Below, one piece after another: positions 24,722 to 32,265 of a DNA stretch of 64,000 nt. Position 1 is the first letter of the stretch, and every line of letters begins with the position of its first letter. This stretch comes from Roseitalea sp. MMSF_3546. GTDB taxonomy: Bacteria; Pseudomonadota; Alphaproteobacteria; Rhizobiales; Rhizobiaceae. Below the pieces are notes generated by a model. That model was not told where the DNA came from. It worked only from the letters and a program-made list of their open reading frames with translations, and made no database searches. The stretch is taken from positions 1-64,000 of the forward strand of contig NZ_JASHKB010000004.1 in assembly GCF_030732865.1 (NCBI RefSeq), written 5' to 3'. The position numbers and the translations under genes are program-made.

Positions 24722-25552
24722 TCAGTTGTTGCCCACGACATGCGGGCTGGACGTCGCCCGGATATCGTCGTTCTCGGGCCGCGGATGGTGCTGCCACTGC
24801 CCTGTCGGGTCGCTGCCGCGCGCGACGATGGCCTCGACGCCCCTGGCCCAGTCAGGATCGGTGATCCGCACCTCGGGCGGGCAATAGCGCAGTGTCAGCC
24901 CGCAGCGGCGCCGGTCCGAAAGGTTCGCCACTGACCCATGCACGAGCATGTCGGCATGCAGCGAGATCTGTCCCGCCTTCAGCGCGTTGGTGAACGGCGC
25001 GCCATAGCGCTCGGCATCGGCGATCCCCTTATGGAACACGCTGTCGCGGCCCATCGCCGAGGTCGCGATGGCGCCCTTGTCATGGCTGCCCGGAATGAAG
25101 CGCATCGCCGCGTTTCCGGCATCGGCATCGTCGATGGCCAGCCAGACCGTCACGGTACGCGCCGGGCTCAGCGACCAGAAGCTTGCATCCTGGTGCCATG
25201 GCACCTGCTTGGGATCGCCGGGCTGTTTGGACAGGATCGCGCTGGCCCAGCACACGATATTCTCGCCGATGATGTCCTGCACATGGTCCAGGATCCGCGG
25301 ATCGGTGGCGATGTCCCAGATGCCGGCCAAGCGCGCCTGGTAGCAGTTGATGCCATAGGCGCCGGCCTCGCCGAGATCGGCCATCAGCCCGTCGAAATAG
25401 CCGCGCATGCGCGCGATCTCGTCGGCGCCGAAAATGTCGAACGGCTGCACGAAGCCAAAGGTGTTGTACTGCGTGACCTCGGCCTTGGTCAGCTTCCGCG
25501 CCCGCTCGGGGTCGGCGGGCCGAAAGCCCAGATCCAGCGCCGCATCCATCAT
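24722..25552 (-). CDS. Phytanoyl-CoA dioxygenase (PhyH) family Fe(II)/2-oxoglutarate oxygenase
   Basis: This is a 276-residue non-haem iron oxygenase. VPWHQDASFW gives His120 and Asp122, and ADMLVHGSVANLS gives His205, completing the HxD...H facial triad. The Arg-rich stretch right after (RRRCGLTLRY) is where the 2-oxoglutarate carboxylate is held. Length is normal for the family. It is the first gene of the operon, preceded by GGGAGGAC, and lies opposite the AraC gene. Family members hydroxylate small acids, amino acids, sugars-linked groups or phosphonates. Here it would hydroxylate or open the imported, probably mannose-bearing, molecule. The substrate is unknown. Confidence 0.92.
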   Translation of the reverse strand: MMDAALDLGFRPADPERARKLTKAEVTQYNTFGFVQPFDIFGADEIARMRGYFDGLMADLGEAGAYGINCYQARLAGIWDIATDPRILDHVQDIIGENIVCWASAILSKQPGDPKQVPWHQDASFWSLSPARTVTVWLAIDDADAGNAAMRFIPGSHDKGAIATSAMGRDSVFHKGIADAERYGAPFTNALKAGQISLHADMLVHGSVANLSDRRRCGLTLRYCPPEVRITDPDWARGVEAIVARGSDPTGQWQHHPRPENDDIRATSSPHVVGNN

Positions 25553-25567
25553 AACCCGTCCTCCCGG

Positions 25568-25582
25568 GCGCTACGCTAGCGC
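25568..25582. promoter_or_regulatory. Inverted repeat upstream of the PhyH operon
   Basis: GCGCTA-CGC-TAGCGC is a perfect 6-bp inverted repeat just before the ribosome-binding site of the PhyH gene, in the 127-base gap shared with the AraC gene. It may be an operator or a 5'-leader hairpin. The rest of the gap (25610-25650) is AT-rich and includes TTGACA at 25611-25616 and a CAATATTG palindrome near 25628. Confidence 0.5.
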
Positions 25583-25679
25583 AGGGTCGGGCAAGGGCGC
25601 AGACCCGGCCTTGACAAAAACATATACAATATTGATCTTTTTCCGACCATTTCTGCACCTGCAAAAAGAGGGCAAGGGC

Positions 25680-26543
25680 GTGCGGTTTCCGCAGAAACTG
25701 TTCAGGATTGATACCTATCTCGACCGCGGCGAGGCGTTTCATTTCACCCGCAAGCCCTTGCCCGAGACGCCGCCGATCCTGGAACACCACCACGACTATT
25801 TCGAGCTGATGCTGGTGGAGCAGGGTCAGGTGCACCACTGGATCAACGGCGTCGAAGAGGTCCTCGAGCCGGGTCACCTGGTATTTCTTCGCCCCACCGA
25901 CAGCCATGCCCTGCAGTCCGTCTCGGGCACTGGCGCGGGCATCCTCAACGTCGTATTCCGCCCGGAGACAGCCGAACATCTCGTCAAGCGTTATCGCGAC
26001 GACGTCGCCGGGCGGTTCTTCTGGCAATCGGGGCCCCTGCCCGTGGCGCTCCGGCTGCGCGGTCCGCAGAAGGAGCGCGCGGTGAACGCGATGCTGTCGC
26101 TTCAGACCAGCCACCGCAGTCTCGCCCGGATCGAGCATTTTCTGCTGTCGGTGATCACCCATGTGCTGGACGCCGCCGAGGTCGTCGATGACCGCGCGCC
26201 AGCCTGGCTGCTCAACGCCTGCCGGGCTGTCCGCGAGCCGCGGGTGTTTCGGCAGGGCGCGGAAGGGTTCCTGGCTGCCGCCGGGCGCTCACAGGAGCAT
26301 GTCTGCCGGCAGGCAAGGCGCCATCTGGGGCTCAGTCCGACGCAGTACGTCAACCGCATTCGCATCCAGCATGCCGCCATGCTTCTCGCTGGAACGGACC
26401 GGGGCTTGCCGGAGGTGGCCTCCGATTGCGGATTCGAGAACCTCAGCTACTTCCACCGCCTGTTTCGCGATCAGTACGGCACGACCCCGCGCAACTACCG
26501 GATGCGCCACCGGCAGAGCGCGCCCAGTGAAGGCCCGCTGTGA
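25680..26543 (+). CDS. AraC-family transcriptional regulator
   Basis: This 287-residue regulator starts at GTG (reading MRFPQKLFRIDTYLDRGEAF) after GAGGGCAAGG. The open frame extends upstream through the divergent PhyH gene, which is a shadow. The N-terminal cupin domain includes EHHHDYFELMLVEQGQVHHW and HLVFLRPTDSHALQ, typical of sugar-responsive members. The two C-terminal helix-turn-helix motifs are at about 190-280 (LAAAGRSQEHVCRQARRHLG; LPEVASDCGFENLSYFHRLF). It is divergent from the PhyH-MBL-ABC-mannosidase operon and is the obvious candidate activator, with a sugar derivative as inducer. Confidence 0.92.
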   Translation: MRFPQKLFRIDTYLDRGEAFHFTRKPLPETPPILEHHHDYFELMLVEQGQVHHWINGVEEVLEPGHLVFLRPTDSHALQSVSGTGAGILNVVFRPETAEHLVKRYRDDVAGRFFWQSGPLPVALRLRGPQKERAVNAMLSLQTSHRSLARIEHFLLSVITHVLDAAEVVDDRAPAWLLNACRAVREPRVFRQGAEGFLAAAGRSQEHVCRQARRHLGLSPTQYVNRIRIQHAAMLLAGTDRGLPEVASDCGFENLSYFHRLFRDQYGTTPRNYRMRHRQSAPSEGPL

Positions 26544-26608
26544 CAATCGTGCGACGTTTGCAATTCGCTCTTGCTGGCAGTTTGCGGCTACACGGGGCGC
26601 GTCTCGGC

Positions 26609-26914
26609 TCAGTGGGCGACCGCAGACAAGCCCGCAAGGTTCAGCACGGCAGCGACTGCCCAGAACATGGCGAAGACGAAACCGACATTGCGCCCGTTGC
26701 GGGATATCCGTGGGTGATGGCCGAGCAACGGCACGCCCGCATGGTTGGCATGGGTCAGCGCCCTGGAAGGGCGCGGCAGGCCGGGGGCAAACAGGGGCAG
26801 CACGAAGTTCACGACCCATCGCGCCCACAGGGTGCGAACGACTTCCACAGCGTGGACCAGCGCGGGCGCAAGGCAGAGGAGCAGGCCGAGCGTGGAGGCA
26901 AAGCGCGTCGACAT
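26609..26914 (-). CDS. Small membrane protein, function unknown
   Basis: The 101-residue product starts at MSTRFASTLGLLLCLAPALV. The longer frame upstream reaches into the terminator and neighbouring gene. Two hydrophobic segments (about residues 5-45, possibly split, and 78-98: FVFAMFWAVAAVLNLAGL) flank a polar loop (SRALTHANHAGVPLLGHHPR). I do not recognise a family with certainty. It lies downstream of the NTF2-like gene on the same strand, but a terminator-like hairpin stands between them, so it may be made at a lower level. The TetR protein at 27613 may control both. Confidence 0.65.
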   Translation of the reverse strand: MSTRFASTLGLLLCLAPALVHAVEVVRTLWARWVVNFVLPLFAPGLPRPSRALTHANHAGVPLLGHHPRISRNGRNVGFVFAMFWAVAAVLNLAGLSAVAH

Positions 26915-26945
26915 CTGAGTTTTCCTTGAAGGCGGGAAGAGACGA

Positions 26946-26980
26946 AAAGGCCCGGCCACCGGCGGCGCGTCCGGGCCTTT
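26946..26980 (-). terminator. Rho-independent-type terminator after the NTF2-like gene
   Basis: A 10-bp stem, AAAGGCCCGG (26946-26955) with CCGGGCCTTT (26971-26980), has a 15-base loop. On the minus strand the stem is followed by TTTTCGTC, starting six bases after the stop of the gene at 26986. This is the best intrinsic terminator in the window. Confidence 0.7.
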
Positions 26981-26985
26981 GTCCC

Positions 26986-27459
26986 TCACTCGGCGGTGAG
27001 CTGCGCGACGGCGCCGGTCCAGTCTTCGAGGTGGTAGACATGGGTTATCAGGCCGTCCTCGACCGTGACGATGTCGATCGACATGATCTCGAAGCTCTTG
27101 CCGGTGGCCGGGTCGACGCCGAAGAACGGGCCGACGGGCGTTCCGGTGGCAAGCCCGCGCACGACGAAGCGGTTGTCGCCGGTCTCGATGATCTCCTGGG
27201 GCTCCCAGGTCAGGTCGGGCACGACCTGGCCCAGGAACGCCACCGTGTCGAGCATGCCTTGCGCACCCTCGCCGCCGGGCGGTGTGGGGACCGAGACGAC
27301 ATCGGGCGAGAACAGCTCGAAATAGCGCTCAGACGTCGTTCCGGCCGGATCGGTCAGGATGTCGGAATAAAAGGCGCGCACCGTGTCGATGTCGCCCGCA
27401 AGGGCGGGTCCGGTGAGTGTTGCGGCGGCAATCGCACCGGCTGCGAGGGTCTGTCTCAT
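26986..27459 (-). CDS. Exported NTF2-like (SnoaL/ester-cyclase type) protein
   Basis: This is a 157-residue protein. The start at MRQTLAAGAIAAATLTGPAL gives a signal peptide cleaved near ALAGD and a GAAGGAAC ribosome-binding site. The longer frame to 27705 crosses the divergent TetR promoter. The mature part (DIDTVRAFYSDILTDPAG ... VPDLTWEPQEIIETGDNRFV then VEDGLITHVYHLEDW) is the cone-shaped NTF2-like fold of the SnoaL polyketide-cyclase group. Many such exported proteins have no known reaction. It is divergent from the TetR gene, with two palindromic operators between, so it is probably repressed by it. Confidence 0.85.
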   Translation of the reverse strand: MRQTLAAGAIAAATLTGPALAGDIDTVRAFYSDILTDPAGTTSERYFELFSPDVVSVPTPPGGEGAQGMLDTVAFLGQVVPDLTWEPQEIIETGDNRFVVRGLATGTPVGPFFGVDPATGKSFEIMSIDIVTVEDGLITHVYHLEDWTGAVAQLTAE

Positions 27460-27551
27460 TGGGCTCGTTCCTTCGGCGGGTTGGTGGGCAATGGATCGGA
27501 GCGCTTGCCAGGGCCTGCGCGATGGTTCGGTCTCCTGATTGCGTCCTGCGT

Positions 27552-27563
27552 TACCAGTTGGTA
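27552..27563. promoter_or_regulatory. TetR-type operator 1
   Basis: TACCAGTTGGTA has perfect 5-bp arms (TACCA/TGGTA). It lies in the divergent promoter region between the NTF2-like and TetR genes, 45 bp centre to centre from a second copy of the TACC-N4-GGTA pattern at 27596-27609. Confidence 0.65.
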
Positions 27564-27595
27564 CAAATATCGGAGCCATGCCGTCAAGGCTTAAA

Positions 27596-27609
27596 ATACC
27601 AATCGGTAT
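27596..27609. promoter_or_regulatory. TetR-type operator 2
   Basis: ATACCAATCGGTAT has perfect 5-bp arms (ATACC/GGTAT) and ends four bases before the TetR start codon. Binding here would block its own translation start region and promoter, the usual autorepression layout. Confidence 0.65.
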
Positions 27610-27612
27610 AAA

Positions 27613-28218
27613 ATGAGCGATCACGATCGGAAACCCGCCCGCGGCAGGCCGCGGACGATGAATGCCGACAAGGTGCTGGACGTCGCGACGACCGCCTATT
27701 GGCACAGCGATCCGGCCGACGTGTCGGTCAACGCGATCTGCCAGATGGCGGGCATTTCCAAGCCCTCGCTCTACCGGGAATTCGGAAGCGAGGACGGGCT
27801 GACCCGGGCCGTTCTGGACAGCTACGCCGAGCGGGTGCTGTCGGCCGTGTTCGCGATCCTGCGCGGCGGACAGGGGCTAAAGGACACGCTCGACGCGCTG
27901 GTCGACTTCGCCAGCGCCGACCCGCGCATGGAAACCGGCTGCCTGTTCTACAAGATGCGCGCGGGCAAGCACCGGCTGGGGCCGCAAACGCGGGCGCGGG
28001 TTGAGGAGATCGACGCGGCCGCGCAGGCGGCCTATGTCGTCTTCCTGCAGTCGTGTCGCGACGCCGGCGACTGGCCCGACGGGCTTTCGGTGGAGGCCGG
28101 AGCGAAATACCTCGGCGAGCAGCTTGCGCTTGCCATCACCCAGCGCGCCTCGGGCGAAGATCCCGTCCGCATCCGCCAGATGATGACCCTCGCGCTCTCG
28201 GTTTTCACGCGGCCATGA
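27613..28218 (+). CDS. TetR-family transcriptional regulator
   Basis: This 201-residue repressor has the N-terminal helix-turn-helix GRPRTMNADKVLDVATTAYW then DVSVNAICQMAGISKPSLYR with EFGSEDGL following, which is the conserved core. The helical C-terminal domain is of the TetR_C type with TGCLFYKMRAGKHRLGPQTR in its middle. It is divergent from the NTF2-like gene. Two matching palindromes lie in the 153-base gap. There is no ribosome-binding site of note before the ATG; the operator occupies that place. The ligand is unknown, though this subgroup often senses small organics or reactive electrophiles. Confidence 0.92.
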   Translation: MSDHDRKPARGRPRTMNADKVLDVATTAYWHSDPADVSVNAICQMAGISKPSLYREFGSEDGLTRAVLDSYAERVLSAVFAILRGGQGLKDTLDALVDFASADPRMETGCLFYKMRAGKHRLGPQTRARVEEIDAAAQAAYVVFLQSCRDAGDWPDGLSVEAGAKYLGEQLALAITQRASGEDPVRIRQMMTLALSVFTRP

Positions 28219-28333
28219 CGCGATAAAGGCGCGCGCCGATGCTGGACCATGAAGCTGACGCTCGACGGGCCGGCGGACGCACCAAAGCGCTCATGGAAAA
28301 CCCGTCAATCCTGAGTTCGTGCGGCAGAGACCG
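28219..28333. other. Intergenic stretch, nothing recognised
   Basis: This is downstream of the TetR gene and before the transposase fragment. No open frame, hairpin with U-tract or repeat stands out. Confidence 0.35.
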
Positions 28334-28525
28334 TCAAATCCCGGCCCCCTCCCGCGCCTTTCGAAACCCGCTCCACGGCAGGCGCATCGCGTGCTTGCGG
28401 TGAAAACCGCTCACCGCAACGAATTTGCCTCGAATGCGCGAATTGTCCGTATGTCCGCTCGTCGCGTATCGATCCCTGATCGCCTTCACCAGTTCATCAC
28501 TGGTCGCCGTGTTGATCCGCCTCAT
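28334..28525 (-). pseudogene. Transposase N-terminal fragment (integrase-type IS)
   Basis: The minus-strand reading MRRINTATSDELVKAIRDRY followed by SRIRGKFVAVSGFHRKHAMR is the N-terminal DNA-binding segment of a group of integrase-type transposases, whose typical wording is ILDEFVAVTGxHRKHAxRLL. After HAMRL similarity ends and a stop follows, so the catalytic domain is gone. The 150 or so bases upstream may contain the element's end, but I could not identify a pair of inverted repeats. The fragment lies between the TetR module and the LacI/ABC cassette. Confidence 0.6.
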
Positions 28526-28704
28526 CTGATCTGCGCCCGTCCCAAAACCACAGGGGGAAACCAGATAAGACAACGGGCAAGTGTCCGGGACCGGTTCAGG
28601 CGAGGCAATGCGGCTTCTCTCCCTGATTTCGCGCCAAACTCCACGGTGGGCAATACGCGCTCTGCGCTCGATTGTCGCCTCGCACCAATGATGCAAGAGA
28701 CCGT

Positions 28705-29715
28705 TCAAGCGCTTTCCCGGATGATCAGATCGTAGCCGACATCGACCATGCGCGTATCCGGTTCCATGCCATCGAGCCGGTCGAGCACCAGCCGAGCCGC
28801 CGTCTCGCCGATCTGCTCCGCCTTGATGCGGATCGTGGTCAACGGAACCGGCAGCAGCGCCGACAGCTTCAGATCGCCGAAGCCGGCGATCGCCACCCGG
28901 TCGGGGATTGCAACGCCCATGGCCATGCAGGCCATGACGGCGCCATGGGCTGGAATCTCGGCCTGAAAGAACACCGCATCGGGTGCCGGATCGAGCGCGA
29001 GGAGCCGTTCCATCGTCGCATAGCCGCTCTCCATCGTTGTCGGGTTGGGCACGGATATAACATGGTCGTCCGGTACCGATCGCCCCGCCTCGGCCATCGC
29101 CGACAAGAAGCCGGCCATGCGGTCCTCGGCCTGGTCGTTGTTCTCGAAAGCGCCGCCCACCAGCGCGATGCGTCTGTAGCCGCGGCCGATCAGATAGCGC
29201 GTCATCTCCTTGGCGGCACGGCGGTTGTCATAGCCCACGGCAATGTCGACGGCATCGGCGCGCAGGTTCCAGGTCTCCACGACCGGCCCCGAAAATGCCT
29301 GCAGGTGGCTGCGGCAGGATTCGGTATGCGTGAAGCCGGTCACGATGATGGCATCGGCCTGGCGGCCGATGAAGGTCCGAACCGCCTCGCTCTCCAGTTC
29401 GCTTGATCGTTCGCTGACCCCGAGCAGCATCTGCAGGCCCCGTTCGTGCAGCACGCCGGCCACGCCCTGGGCGAGATCGGCAAACAGCGAACTCGACAGG
29501 ATCGGCACGACCAGCCCGACCATGTTCGAGCGGTTCGACACAAGCGAGCGCGCCGTCAGGTTCGGCACATAGCCGATCGCCTCGATCGTGCGCAGCACCT
29601 TCTCGCGCGTTGCCGGTTGAACCGTCTCGGGCTGGCGCAGCGCGCGCGACACGGTAATCAGCGACAGGCCCGATGCCTTCGATACGTCCTTGAGCGTCTT
29701 TGCCTTCTGCCCCAA
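28705..29715 (-). CDS. LacI/GntR-type (PurR-like) transcriptional repressor
   Basis: This is a sugar-responsive repressor with N-terminal HTH (TLKDVSKASGLSLITVSRAL), hinge (IGYVPNLTARSLVSNRSNMV) and a periplasmic-binding-like effector domain (LVVPILSSSLFADLAQGVAG ... RVAIAGFGDLKLSALLPVPL). I favour the TTG at 29713-29715, preceded by GGAGCG, because it gives 336 residues with the HTH at the very N-terminus, as in the family. An ATG at 29829 would add 38 unrelated residues but cannot be excluded. The wording is close to gluconate repressor (GntR of enterics) and related sugar-acid regulators. It is divergent from the sugar ABC genes and probably binds the CG-centred operators at 29865-29902. 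Confidence 0.9.
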   Translation of the reverse strand: MGQKAKTLKDVSKASGLSLITVSRALRQPETVQPATREKVLRTIEAIGYVPNLTARSLVSNRSNMVGLVVPILSSSLFADLAQGVAGVLHERGLQMLLGVSERSSELESEAVRTFIGRQADAIIVTGFTHTESCRSHLQAFSGPVVETWNLRADAVDIAVGYDNRRAAKEMTRYLIGRGYRRIALVGGAFENNDQAEDRMAGFLSAMAEAGRSVPDDHVISVPNPTTMESGYATMERLLALDPAPDAVFFQAEIPAHGAVMACMAMGVAIPDRVAIAGFGDLKLSALLPVPLTTIRIKAEQIGETAARLVLDRLDGMEPDTRMVDVGYDLIIRESA

Positions 29716-29864
29716 GCGTTTCGCTCCGTTCCAGTTCGCCCCCGCAAGGCCCGTCAGCACGGTGCGCAAGGTTTCGGTGGTCTTTGTGGGCCGCCGGCAT
29801 GCGCCTAGCGGAAATGGCCCCATCGCCATCTCTACTACGGCCGATCGCCTCTGTCATGGCTCAA

Positions 29865-29902
29865 TGACGCACGAGTATCAATTCCTTGACATTCGTATGT
29901 CA
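29865..29902. promoter_or_regulatory. Pair of LacI-type operators
   Basis: TGACATTCGTATGTCA (29887-29902) is an almost perfect palindrome centred on CG, the hallmark of LacI-family sites. A weaker copy, TGACGCACGAGTATCA (29865-29880), has the same outer TGA/TCA and central CG. Their centres are 22 bp apart, about two helical turns. They lie between the LacI gene and the binding-protein gene. Confidence 0.65.
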
Positions 29903-29941
29903 TTGTGATGAGTGATGAGCAAATTCCACGGGAGGAGCACC

Positions 29942-31258
29942 ATGAAGATCACCCCATCGCGCCGCAGATTCCTTGCCGGCTCGGCGGCCATTGCCGCTGC
30001 CAGCGCATTTCCCATGCCCGCCGTCCGCGCCGCCTCCGGCACGGTCAGCGTATGGAAATTCGGCGGCACACCGACCGAGGTCGAGATGTGGCCGGAGCGG
30101 AACGCGGCCTTCGCCGCCGGTCATCCAGACATTGGGCTCGACTATTCCTATTTTTACGGCCAGATCCGCCGTCAGAAGATCCTCGCCGGGTTCCAGACCC
30201 GCCGCCTCGCCGACGTGGTCATCGCCTTCGGGCAGGATATCCCCGAATTCGCCGGCTTCGGCATGATCCAGCCGCTCGACCCGATCGCCGGCGACAGGAT
30301 GGCCGGCTGGAAGGAGCGCATCGTGCCCGAGGTTCTGCAATCTGGCATGCATCAGGGTCAGCTCTACGGTCTGCCGACCTATGTCGACATGGCGAGCTTC
30401 TTGGCGATAGACATGGACGCGCTCAACGAGGCCGGCTTCGACCGCCCGCCCGCCACCTGGTCGGAGTTGCGCGAATACGCCAGAGCCATGACGAAACCCG
30501 ACCGGCCCGGCATCGCCATGCCGGCCACGACCGCGCCGGTCGACATCAACATCTTCGAGGGCATCGCCTATGCCAATGGCGGGCGTGTTTTCGACGAGGC
30601 CAACAACACGGTCACGCTGAACGGGCCGGGTATGGTCGATGCGCTGCAGCTCTATGCCGACCTGATCGCCGACGGCTCAACGCCAGCGGGCAGTGCGATG
30701 ACCGAGACCAATTTCCGCGACACCGCGACACTGTTCTCGCAGGGCCGCGTCGCCATGTGGGTCGGACTGTCCTGGCTGAATACGCCCTGGGGCACGCCGG
30801 ACGACCTCAACTGGCAGGGCACGCCCTTCCCGCGCCCCGATACGGTCACCGGGGCGTTTGCGCCGGTCAATGCGATCATGGATCCCACCGCAATCCTGAT
30901 GGTCTCGGCGCGCAGCGAAAACCCCGAGGCCGCGATCGAGTATCTCGACTTCTGGTCGCAGGACGAGCAACTGGCGCTGTGGGGCGGCGAACCCGAATTC
31001 GCCCGCGTCCCCGCCGGCAAGGTCGCCTGGGAACAGCCGACGCTTGCCGAAAAATGGCCCGGTTGGGTGGAGGCGTATCAGGCCGGCACGCTGTTCAAAG
31101 GGGCCGAGCCGATGCCGCGCTTCATCGGTGTCTCGGTCGTCGAGACAGCCCTGGGCAACGCTATCCAGCAGGTCGTGCTGGGCCAGCAAAGCCCGCAGGA
31201 AGCGCTGGACGCGGCGACCGAGGGTGCCCAGCAGCAGATCGACATCCTTCGCGGCTGA
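29942..31258 (+). CDS. Sugar-type ABC transporter substrate-binding protein (family 1)
   Basis: This is a 438-residue periplasmic protein. The start at MKITPSRRRFLAGSAAIAAA follows GGGAGGAGC. The RRRFLAG motif before a hydrophobic stretch indicates Tat export. The fold is the MalE-like family 1 (VSVWKFGGTPTEVEMWPERN, YGLPTYVDMASFLAIDMDAL, GRVAMWVGLSWLNTPWGTPD). It works with the two permeases that follow, but no ATPase gene is in this operon. The neighbouring enolase-superfamily enzyme and LacI-type regulator suggest a sugar or sugar acid as ligand. Confidence 0.94.
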   Translation: MKITPSRRRFLAGSAAIAAASAFPMPAVRAASGTVSVWKFGGTPTEVEMWPERNAAFAAGHPDIGLDYSYFYGQIRRQKILAGFQTRRLADVVIAFGQDIPEFAGFGMIQPLDPIAGDRMAGWKERIVPEVLQSGMHQGQLYGLPTYVDMASFLAIDMDALNEAGFDRPPATWSELREYARAMTKPDRPGIAMPATTAPVDINIFEGIAYANGGRVFDEANNTVTLNGPGMVDALQLYADLIADGSTPAGSAMTETNFRDTATLFSQGRVAMWVGLSWLNTPWGTPDDLNWQGTPFPRPDTVTGAFAPVNAIMDPTAILMVSARSENPEAAIEYLDFWSQDEQLALWGGEPEFARVPAGKVAWEQPTLAEKWPGWVEAYQAGTLFKGAEPMPRFIGVSVVETALGNAIQQVVLGQQSPQEALDAATEGAQQQIDILRG

Positions 31259-31271
31259 CGCCGAAGGCCCT

Positions 31272-31292
31272 GCCCCGCGCAAGCCGCGGGGC
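31272..31292 (+). promoter_or_regulatory. Stem-loop between binding-protein and permease genes
   Basis: GCCCCGCG (31272-31279) pairs perfectly with CGCGGGGC (31285-31292) over a five-base loop, 13 bases after the binding-protein stop. There is no U-tract. It occupies the same place as hairpins in the other ABC operons of this window. Confidence 0.7.
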
Positions 31293-31377
31293 CGGGGTTG
31301 CCCTGATCCCGCGCCACCGGCCGCGCCGGTCCGGTCCCCTGCCGCTCCCTTCGACGGCCCCATATGAGGAACGACGC

Positions 31378-32265
31378 ATGAACCCCCGCGCGGACCGATG
31401 GCTCGCCTATTCCATGATCCTGCCGGTCGTGTTCGCGGTGCTCGCCTTCATCGTCGGGCCGACCTATGACGTGTTCACGCTCAGCTTCACCCGCTTTGTC
31501 ATGGGGCAGGAGCTGGGTTTCGGCACGCTTGTCAATTTCCGCGCACTGTTCTCCGACCCGCTGTTCATGCAGGTGCTTGTCAACACCGCCATCTGGATTC
31601 TTGGCGGCACGTTTTTCTGCGTTCTGCTCGGCCTTGCGATCGGCGCCTATCTTGCCGTCGATTCGCCAATCACCACCGCCCTGCGCGCCTTGATCCTCCT
31701 GCCCTGGATCCTGCCTGATGTCGTCACGGCCATGGCGTGGAAATGGATGCTGCACGGCCAGGTTGGCATTCTGGGCCAGTCGCTCAGTCAGATCGGCCTG
31801 ACCGATCGGCCAATCTCGTTTCTCGGCGATCCCGATCTTGTCATGTGGACACTCGTTGCCGTCGTGATATGGCGCAAGATGCCGCTCGTTGCGCTCATCC
31901 TGTGCGCGGCGATCCGGTCCGTGCCGCAAGACCAACACGAGGCCGGCAAGATCGACGGCGCCAACGTCTTGCAGCGCTTCCGCTTCATCGTCATGCCCCA
32001 CATCGCCTTTTCGCTGACCGCCGTGACGGTGATCTCCATGATCTGGATCACCGCCGAGTTCACCCTGCCCTGGGTGATGACCGGCGGCGGGCCCGCCAAT
32101 GCCAGCCAGATCATGGCGACCTACATCTACCAGCAGAGCTTTCAGTTCTTCAATTGGGGCGTCGGTGCGGCCATGTCGGTCGTCAATCTGGTCATGCTCA
32201 TGGCCATTGTCGGCCTTTACCTTTACATCATGCGCCGGTCCTGGGCGTCAGGGGCAGCCCCGTGA
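31378..32265 (+). CDS. Sugar ABC transporter permease, MalF/UgpA type
   Basis: This is a 295-residue permease with six helices. It starts at MNPRADRWLAYSMILPVVFA after TGAGGAACG. The longer frame upstream is a shadow of the binding-protein gene. The EAA motif reads EAGKIDGANVLQRFRFIVMP (about residue 192), matching the sugar-type consensus EAAxxDGAxxxQxFxxIxxP. FTLPWVMTGGGPANASQIMA is the usual loop before the last helices. The stop overlaps the start of the partner permease by four bases. Confidence 0.95.
   Translation: MNPRADRWLAYSMILPVVFAVLAFIVGPTYDVFTLSFTRFVMGQELGFGTLVNFRALFSDPLFMQVLVNTAIWILGGTFFCVLLGLAIGAYLAVDSPITTALRALILLPWILPDVVTAMAWKWMLHGQVGILGQSLSQIGLTDRPISFLGDPDLVMWTLVAVVIWRKMPLVALILCAAIRSVPQDQHEAGKIDGANVLQRFRFIVMPHIAFSLTAVTVISMIWITAEFTLPWVMTGGGPANASQIMATYIYQQSFQFFNWGVGAAMSVVNLVMLMAIVGLYLYIMRRSWASGAAP

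Noticed and set aside
29905-32265. A 786-codon frame joining the sugar-binding protein and first permease regions
   Set aside because: Only the segment after 31378 is a permease. The first part is out of frame with the binding-protein gene and has no start signal.
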